Below are positions 6,634-10,952 of a DNA stretch of 10,952 nucleotides, one piece after another. Both the position numbers and the translations under genes were made by a program. Under the pieces are notes generated by a model. The model was not told where the DNA came from and ran no database searches. It was given only the letters and a program-made list of their open reading frames with translations. The stretch's first letter is position 1. Each line of letters opens with the position of its first letter. The stretch covers positions 1-10,952 of the forward strand of contig JAPPMR010000465.1 of NCBI GenBank assembly GCA_028818995.1, read 5' to 3'. This stretch comes from Candidatus Poribacteria bacterium. GTDB lineage: Bacteria; Poribacteria; WGA-4E; WGA-3G.

Positions 6634-7524
6634 ATGAAACTGCCTTTTTTACATCAGGAAGTAGAGGTTAGCACTGATTTACGAAATAGTAATGATATAT
6701 TGGACAATCCAGATGCGTTGCATGAACGGATAACAGAAGATGGGTACCTATTGATCCGTGGACTACACGGCAAGGAGACAGTACTTACAGCACGCCAAGC
6801 AATTCTGGAGAAGTTGGCAGCGAAAGGGATGCTTGCACCCGAAACACCGTTGATAGAGGGTATATTTAACCCAGATTATGCTGAACCAACATCAACAGGA
6901 TCAATGGGAAATAAAGCGTTGACGCAGTTGCCAGCATTTAAAGCCGTAGTTGAAGGCGCGCCAATAATGGATTTTTTCAAGCATTTTCTTGGCGGTGAGG
7001 CGCGGACGTTTGATTTCAAATGGCTTCGGACTGCTGGTCCTGGTTCTGGTTCTCCAATTCACTACGATATTGTATTTATGGGGAGAGGCACGCAAAACTT
7101 ATACTCTTGTTGGACTCCTTTTGGTGATGTTTCTTTAGATATGGGCCCGATTGTTTTTTGTCTTGGATCCAACCGATTTGACAAGGTGCGCAAAACCTAC
7201 GGAAAGGCAGATGTTGATCGCGATCTGATTGAGGGACATTTTAGTGATAATCCGCTTGAAATTGTTGAGAAATTTGGTGGACATTGGGCAACAACATCGT
7301 TTTCAGCAGGAGATGTAATCATTTTCAGTATGTTCCTGATGCATGCTTCACTCGTCAACACATCAAACAAAGTACGAATTACGGCGGATACCCGCTATCA
7401 ACTTGCTGCTGAACCGATTGATGAACGATGGATTGGCGAAGATCCAAAAGGACATTACGTTTGGAAGAAGAAAGATGCCAAAATTGAGTCGTTAGAGGAA
7501 TCACGACGTAAATGGGGCGTTTAA
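6634..7524 (+). CDS. Phytanoyl-CoA dioxygenase (PhyH) family protein
   Basis: A 296-residue member of the Fe(II)/2-oxoglutarate-dependent PhyH family. Visible metal ligands are His143-Tyr-Asp145 (PIHYD) and His237 (FLMHASLVN). Arg248 (NKVRITADTRYQ), 11 residues after the distal His, is the likely 2-oxoglutarate carboxylate binder. The N-terminal part has the typical ITEDGYLLIRGL pattern (35-46), and the DMGPIVFCLGSN turn (171-182) matches the family. The substrate is unknown, since this large bacterial family hydroxylates varied small molecules. It is a soluble protein with no signal. The ATG follows the TGA of the FGE-like/sialidase gene with no intervening base. GAGGA lies 5 nt before it inside the upstream gene, so the two are very probably cotranscribed and translationally coupled. 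The stop codon lies inside a 15-bp sequence that is duplicated downstream around a repeat element. Confidence 0.9.
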   Translation: MKLPFLHQEVEVSTDLRNSNDILDNPDALHERITEDGYLLIRGLHGKETVLTARQAILEKLAAKGMLAPETPLIEGIFNPDYAEPTSTGSMGNKALTQLPAFKAVVEGAPIMDFFKHFLGGEARTFDFKWLRTAGPGSGSPIHYDIVFMGRGTQNLYSCWTPFGDVSLDMGPIVFCLGSNRFDKVRKTYGKADVDRDLIEGHFSDNPLEIVEKFGGHWATTSFSAGDVIIFSMFLMHASLVNTSNKVRITADTRYQLAAEPIDERWIGEDPKGHYVWKKKDAKIESLEESRRKWGV

Positions 7525-7677
7525 TGATGATGGCATAACTGTCAATTTAGCAGTCAGATATGTTTGAAAAATATCTCTTGTAGGAGCGATCTCCGAATCG
7601 CGACCCTTTTTCAGTCGAGAATCGGAACCTCCTACCATTTGCAACCTTAAGTTGACACCTATGGGCGTTTAATGATG
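7515..7677. mobile_element. MITE-like element with flanking 15-bp direct repeats
   Basis: GGGCGTTTAATGATG occurs at 7515-7529 (spanning the PhyH-family stop codon) and again at 7663-7677, bracketing about 133 bp of non-coding DNA. The insert has imperfect terminal inverted repeats (7533-7550 against 7647-7664, about 13 of 18 matching) that contain TGTCAA and TTGACA. Its centre is a palindrome with arms at 7580-7604 and 7614-7635 that begin GTAGGAG and end CTCCTAC. It encodes nothing. The structure fits a small non-autonomous transposable element with a target duplication. Slippage-type duplication followed by divergence is an alternative. It separates the PhyH-family and PLD genes, which would otherwise be 18 nt apart. 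Confidence 0.6.
7580..7635. repeat. Palindromic GTAGGAG repeat, copy 1
   Basis: The segment 7580-7605 begins GTAGGAGCGATC and ends CGCGACC. It recurs base for base over 26 bp at 8873-8898. Here it is followed, after a 9-nt loop, by a diverged reverse complement (7614-7635), giving a long imperfect hairpin. The unit also contains a small internal inverted repeat, GCGAT/ATCGC. It resembles REP- or MITE-type dispersed palindromes. Confidence 0.75.
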
Positions 7678-7690
7678 GAGTTATACAGAT

Positions 7691-8776
7691 ATGAATAGTG
7701 CCTCACCAGCACCGCCAAAGAGCAGAAATTCACGGTTTATCCCGTTTTTTCTCATTTTAGTGGTGGCTCTTGTGATCGGTTTTACGATCCGATATTTCAA
7801 AGGAAAACCCTACGCAACAATTGAGGAAAGATCATGGGAGGTATACTTCAGCAAAGTCAATGGGTACAACAAGGTAAATTCCTTGGAGAGTAGACTCGTT
7901 GCCAAACTCGGTTTAGCGACAGAGCGTATTGACGCAGCGTTGTATGATTTGGATTCCGAACTGATAGCAGATGCTTTAATTGATGCACACAAACGGGATG
8001 TGAAAGTGCGAGTCTTCACAGAACACGATAATATCAATGATAAAAATGGAGGTAAGGAATCGAAAATCGTCCGTTTACAACGGGAAGGGATTCCCGTCCG
8101 AGACGATGGCGACAATGAGGGATATATGCACCACAAATTTATCGTGATTGACGAACGGTATGTCTGGACAGGTTCGTATAATACCACCTATAACGGTGCA
8201 TACAAGAACAGTAATAATGTTGTCTGGTTTGATTCTGAACCGCTTGCTTATAACTTCACACAGGAATTTCGGGAGATGTACATCTTAGCAGAAATGGATA
8301 GGTCGTCAGATCCACATATCCCATTCCCACATATTACCCTTAACGATGGCACGCAGATTTCAACCTATTTCGCTCCAGAAAACGACACGATTTCTCCCCT
8401 ATTGAAAGAGATTAAATCAGCAAAGAAGTCAATTTATTTTATGGCGTTTTCGTTTACACACGATAAACTTGGTGAGGCAATGCGCGATCGATATAAAAGA
8501 GGAATTCCGGTGGAAGGCGTGTTTGAAAAAAGACAAATTAATAGGTATTCCGAATACGAGTTAATGGAAAAGGCAGGTATCCCAGTAATTACGGATGACA
8601 GTCCCGGAACCATGCATCACAAAGTGATTGTGATTGATGAAGAGACAGTTATTACCGGTTCGTATAACTTCTCGAAGAATGCTGAAACAAGAAACAGTGA
8701 AAACTTATTGATAATCAAGGGAAATAAGGATATTGCACAAGCGTATCTTGATGAGTTTAACCGATTAAAGTGGTAG
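7691..8776 (+). CDS. Membrane-anchored phospholipase D-family protein (two HKD motifs)
   Basis: A 361-residue PLD-superfamily protein. A hydrophobic segment (about 17-34) after a short basic N-terminus should anchor it in the inner membrane, with the catalytic part outside. Two PLD half-domains follow, each with a complete HKD motif. The first is His147-x-Lys149...Asp154...GSYN (161-164). The second is His309-x-Lys311...Asp316...GSYN (323-326), followed by the usual Asn/Glu-rich strand. Both histidines are present, so one active site built from two motifs is expected, acting on phosphodiesters. Family members include phospholipases, cardiolipin synthases and Nuc/BfiI-type nucleases, and the sequence does not settle which. 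GGAG at 7677-7680, 10 nt before the ATG, is its ribosome binding site. It probably once formed an operon with the upstream PhyH-family gene, before the 133-bp element inserted. It is convergent with the HtrA-like gene. Confidence 0.88.
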   Translation: MNSASPAPPKSRNSRFIPFFLILVVALVIGFTIRYFKGKPYATIEERSWEVYFSKVNGYNKVNSLESRLVAKLGLATERIDAALYDLDSELIADALIDAHKRDVKVRVFTEHDNINDKNGGKESKIVRLQREGIPVRDDGDNEGYMHHKFIVIDERYVWTGSYNTTYNGAYKNSNNVVWFDSEPLAYNFTQEFREMYILAEMDRSSDPHIPFPHITLNDGTQISTYFAPENDTISPLLKEIKSAKKSIYFMAFSFTHDKLGEAMRDRYKRGIPVEGVFEKRQINRYSEYELMEKAGIPVITDDSPGTMHHKVIVIDEETVITGSYNFSKNAETRNSENLLIIKGNKDIAQAYLDEFNRLKW

Positions 8777-8923
8777 ACACAAAAGACACTATTAGTCTGT
8801 CCATTCTAAAATTGTAGGTATCAGCAATAGTCGGGAATCGGAGTTCCCTCCTACAAAGAGTAGACGGTATAGGTAGGAGCGATCTCCGAATCGCGACCTT
8901 TACCGCAAAATTTCGGTAGACAC
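8772..8923. repeat. Palindromic GTAGGAG repeat, copy 2, between convergent genes
   Basis: This gap holds a second copy of the palindrome with its arms in the opposite order. A diverged reverse arm (8830-8854, GTCGGGAATC...CTCCTAC) comes first, and the 26-bp exact arm (8873-8898) follows after an 18-nt loop. The stretch is bracketed by a 9-bp direct repeat GGTAGACAC (8772-8780, across the PLD stop codon, and 8915-8923), which could be an insertion footprint. As the only sequence between two convergent genes it may also act as a bidirectional terminator. Confidence 0.6.
8901..8918. terminator. Small hairpin near the HtrA-like gene's 3' end
   Basis: TACCG (8901-8905) and CGGTA (8914-8918) form a 5-bp inverted repeat around an 8-nt AT-rich loop. 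It lies 9 bases beyond the HtrA-like stop codon. The stem is short and no clear U-run follows, so a terminator role is tentative. Confidence 0.3.
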
Positions 8924-8927
8924 TCCA

Positions 8928-10043
8928 CTATCTTTCACCGAGTTTGATGGTATAGTTTTGCTCGCGCCCGTTCCTATTGATTTTTAGAATGATTTCAGTA
9001 TGCGGTGATGCAGTTCCAACACGTTTCAAAAGTTCGAGATAGTTTGTCACTGGCGTATTATTATATTCAAGAATGATATCCTTAGGCAAAAGCCCGCTTT
9101 TGTGTGCTGGACTATCTTCTACGACACTCTTAACATAAACGCCAAAATCACTTATTTTAATATCAACACCAAGCCAACCACGCGGCACCTTGCCATGTTT
9201 TATAATTTCGGTGGCAACGGATTTCACTGTTTCAATTGGTACTGCAAAAGTAATGTTCTGACTATTCCACATCTGCATCGGCAGCTGCAGCTGAAGTGGG
9301 TTCCAATCGTTAGGTTCAGTAAGTACAGCAAGAATCATTCCTACGACCTCTCCCGATGTGTTTACAATTGCTCCACCACTATTCCCCGGAGAAATAGGTG
9401 CGTTGATTTTAATGAGTTCAGCGCACGGGTGAGCAGGTAAGGTTTCCCGACCACTTACAATACCGAATGAAACGATTGGATGTTCGCCCTGTGAACTCCC
9501 AATTGCGAAAACCCATGAACCCATGTCAATTTTATCGGAATCTCCTTTTTTTATTTGCTTATGCAATTTGTTATCCACCTTAAGTATAACAAGATCGGTC
9601 AGATCATCCATCCCGATGATTTTTGCTGGAACTTTTTTGTTATTATTGAAGACAACTTCAATCTTGCTGGGTGCCATATCAAAAGTGGTTGTAGCAATGT
9701 GTCCTTCCTTATCAAGAATAATGCCGGAACTGATGTTTTCGCGGGGAATTATTTTAATTATGTCTGGAGATGATTGTCCGGGTGTATGGGGAATTATTTT
9801 AATTATGTCTGGAGGTGATTGTGCGGATGTATTTTGTGATGCAATGACTTTGACAACCGCTGGACGGGCAGTGTTGACAACTTTTTTGAATTCTTTTTCA
9901 AGCAATTGTAACACATTTTCCTGCCCAAAACTTGGTGGTATGGCGCAGATAAGAAAAATAAACGTACTTATACCAAGTAGTTTGTATAGCATAGAAAATT
10001 TCATGTTTTTATTTTGACTCTGTTTTGAATTTTTGAGAATCAT
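8928..10043 (-). CDS. HtrA/DegS-like serine protease homologue with PDZ domain, catalytic His missing
   Basis: A 371-residue exported protein. It has a signal or anchor segment (about 19-40, ending PPSFGQ), an N-terminal helix (42-60), a trypsin-like domain (about 60-280) and one PDZ domain (about 287-370: GWLGVDI, VEDSPAHKSGLLPKDIILEYN). The architecture matches HtrA/DegS/DegP envelope proteases. The Asp (Asp150 in DDLTDLVILKVD) and Ser (Ser222 in SPGNSGGAIV) of the triad are present. The strand that normally reads TNNHV is TTTFDM (118-123), which places Phe121 at the catalytic His. Proteolysis is therefore doubtful and a pseudoprotease or sensor role is possible. Residues 76-100 contain a duplicated SxPDIIKIIP unit from a 45-bp tandem repeat. 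GAGGA, 7 nt before the ATG, supports this start; an internal Met14 is an alternative. It lies 54 bp after the anti-sigma gene and is probably cotranscribed with it. Confidence 0.85.
   Translation of the reverse strand: MILKNSKQSQNKNMKFSMLYKLLGISTFIFLICAIPPSFGQENVLQLLEKEFKKVVNTARPAVVKVIASQNTSAQSPPDIIKIIPHTPGQSSPDIIKIIPRENISSGIILDKEGHIATTTFDMAPSKIEVVFNNNKKVPAKIIGMDDLTDLVILKVDNKLHKQIKKGDSDKIDMGSWVFAIGSSQGEHPIVSFGIVSGRETLPAHPCAELIKINAPISPGNSGGAIVNTSGEVVGMILAVLTEPNDWNPLQLQLPMQMWNSQNITFAVPIETVKSVATEIIKHGKVPRGWLGVDIKISDFGVYVKSVVEDSPAHKSGLLPKDIILEYNNTPVTNYLELLKRVGTASPHTEIILKINRNGREQNYTIKLGER
9743..9832 (-). repeat. 45-bp in-frame tandem duplication within the HtrA-like gene
   Basis: Two adjacent 45-bp units (9743-9787 and 9788-9832) match at 42 of 45 positions. 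They encode consecutive 15-residue units containing SxPDIIKIIP, in the segment just before the conserved SSGIILDKEG strand of the protease domain. The length is a multiple of three, so the frame is kept. The few differences suggest a fairly recent duplication. Confidence 0.85.
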
Positions 10044-10097
10044 TTATTTTTCCTCATCAAAGTAGTGGTCTGCTTTGTAGATATTCACACCACAGAG

Positions 10098-10655
10098 CTA
10101 TAATCCGCCTCCAGTCGATACAGTGGAGTAACTTACGCGCTTTAAGGTATAGTGTTGTTGCATCGGTTGACCGGAAATTGTATTTGACAAATTAGATGAT
10201 CCAGAAGCGCGCGGTAGAAATTGATTGTTGAGAGATGGGGATCCAGAAGAAAGTCCAGGCCGTGATGTACTTATCTGCTCATTTGATGGATTAATTTCAC
10301 CATTAAACCAATCGTTATGGTATAAGAATGTGGCTGTACCAGTAATCAAAAGTAATACCATCACGCCGCTGAGAGCCCATTTGGGCATGTTGAAAATACA
10401 GAGCAGCCGCTGCCAGAAGGAAAGTGTCCCACGCTGTTCTTCAGCAAGACGTTGCTCTAATGTAGATGTAAAATAAGGTGAAGGTTCAATCTGCGGCAAT
10501 TGTTGTGATGCTTTAACAGATTCGCTGAATCGGGCGTACTCACGTTGACACGTTGGGCATTCCGTAATGTGGGACTCAAAACGTTGTAATGATTGATAAT
10601 CAAGCGCATCTTCTAAATGTGCAGAAAAGTTTTCTTCAACCTGTAAACAGTTCAT
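10098..10655 (-). CDS. Zinc-finger anti-sigma factor, membrane-anchored
   Basis: A 185-residue protein with the layout of ECF anti-sigma factors. The N-terminal cytoplasmic domain carries a ZAS/zf-HC2-type motif: Cys3 and His29-xxx-Cys33-xx-Cys36 (HITECPTC). A linker region follows (about 45-90), then a single transmembrane segment (about 94-112, WALSGVMVLLLITGTATFL) and a Ser/Asn-rich extracytoplasmic tail (113-185). It should bind and inhibit the sigma factor encoded just upstream until an envelope signal releases it. Its ATG overlaps the sigma stop codon (ATGA, 4 bp), and GGAG lies 5 nt before the ATG, so coupled translation is expected. The HtrA-like gene follows 54 bp downstream. The tail has no recognisable domain. 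Confidence 0.85.
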   Translation of the reverse strand: MNCLQVEENFSAHLEDALDYQSLQRFESHITECPTCQREYARFSESVKASQQLPQIEPSPYFTSTLEQRLAEEQRGTLSFWQRLLCIFNMPKWALSGVMVLLLITGTATFLYHNDWFNGEINPSNEQISTSRPGLSSGSPSLNNQFLPRASGSSNLSNTISGQPMQQHYTLKRVSYSTVSTGGGL

Positions 10656-10952
10656 AATAACTCCATAAATGGTTTTAGTTTGTCTTTAAGCATTATTCGC
10701 GCTCTGTTGATACGCGATTTTGTCGTTCCACTTCGTAGTTCAAGTATTTTACCGATTTCGTCATAACTTAATCCTTGGATATCCCGCAAGATAAGTGGAA
10801 ATCGATACTGTTCTGGCAATTCTGCGATCGCTTTTTGGATGGCGTTGCGAAGTTCCTTTCGTTCCACTGCAACTTCCGGTTGGAAAGCCGCATCTGCAGG
10901 TGCAGTAGCAATAATGTCAATCTGTTCATCATTTCCGCCAGAGGCATTATCG
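10652..10952 (-). CDS. ECF sigma factor, C-terminal part (5' end beyond window)
   Basis: The frame stays open to the right edge, so only the last 99 codons plus stop are visible. The visible part begins with an acidic, low-conservation linker (DNASGGNDEQIDIIATAPAD), as expected between sigma regions 2 and 4. It then has a clear region 4: LPEQYRFPLILRDIQGLSYDEIGKILELRSGTTKSRINRARIMLKDKL, a helix-turn-helix that reads the -35 element, with the usual GTxKSRxxRAR recognition pattern. It is the first visible gene of a sigma/anti-sigma/HtrA operon. A GTG at 10865-10867 could be mistaken for its start, but region 2 must lie upstream outside the window. The overlap with the anti-sigma gene supports the pairing. 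Confidence 0.88.
   Translation of the reverse strand, partial: DNASGGNDEQIDIIATAPADAAFQPEVAVERKELRNAIQKAIAELPEQYRFPLILRDIQGLSYDEIGKILELRSGTTKSRINRARIMLKDKLKPFMELL

Noticed and set aside
7580..8898. Possible CRISPR from the two identical 26-bp repeats
   Set aside because: Only two copies exist, nearly 1.3 kb apart with a gene between them, and each belongs to a larger palindrome.
9523..10017. 164-residue plus-strand ORF
   Set aside because: It lies antisense to the well-supported HtrA-like gene and shows no domain or ribosome binding site; it is a shadow frame.
10865..10867. GTG as start of the sigma factor gene
   Set aside because: The frame remains open to the window edge with a typical region 2-4 linker, and a sigma factor needs region 2, so the true start lies outside.

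Overview
The window looks like a bacterial contig from an uncultured lineage with a large accessory genome. Secreted LamG, PhyH-type dioxygenase, SUMF1-like and sialidase-like proteins, together with a dispersed palindromic GTAGGAG-type repeat, remind me of Candidatus Poribacteria or similar marine or sponge-associated bacteria. That taxonomic guess is inference only. Gene density is high and most starts have an AGGAG/GGAG-type ribosome binding site. The first ~100 bases are homopolymer runs that look like a contig-end artefact.

Region 1 (231-2662, minus strand) is a compact four-gene run. Read 5' to 3' it encodes a secreted LamG-domain protein, a cyclophilin-type peptidyl-prolyl isomerase lipoprotein, a second cyclophilin lipoprotein that has lost the usual active-site residues and overlaps the first by 23 bp, and, after a strong stem-loop, a small PA-IL/LecA-like lectin. 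Most products look extracytoplasmic, which suggests a cell-envelope or surface-glycan role.

Region 2 (2888-7524, plus strand) begins with a near-consensus sigma-70 promoter driving an AAA-type ATPase fused to a PD-(D/E)XK nuclease-like domain. Next comes a fusion of a formylglycine-generating-enzyme-like domain, lacking the catalytic cysteines, to an Asp-box sialidase-like beta-propeller. A phytanoyl-CoA dioxygenase-family gene follows with no gap and is probably translationally coupled. A membrane-anchored two-HKD phospholipase D-family protein lies downstream (7691-8776). About 148 bp that look like a MITE insertion, flanked by a 15-bp direct duplication, now separate it from the dioxygenase gene. 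Removing one copy plus the insert leaves the two genes 18 nt apart.

Region 3 (8928-10952, minus strand) is an envelope-stress-type operon: an ECF sigma factor (5' end beyond the window), a zinc-finger membrane anti-sigma factor overlapping it by 4 bp (ATGA), and an HtrA/DegS-like protein with a PDZ domain. The protease has the Asp and Ser of the triad, but the His position is Phe, so it may be a pseudoprotease or a regulatory scaffold. A second copy of the palindromic repeat lies between the convergent PLD and HtrA-like genes.

No tRNA, rRNA or CRISPR was seen. The points most worth a second look are the His-less HtrA in a sigma/anti-sigma operon, the MITE-like element that seems to have split an operon, and the FGE-like/sialidase fusion.
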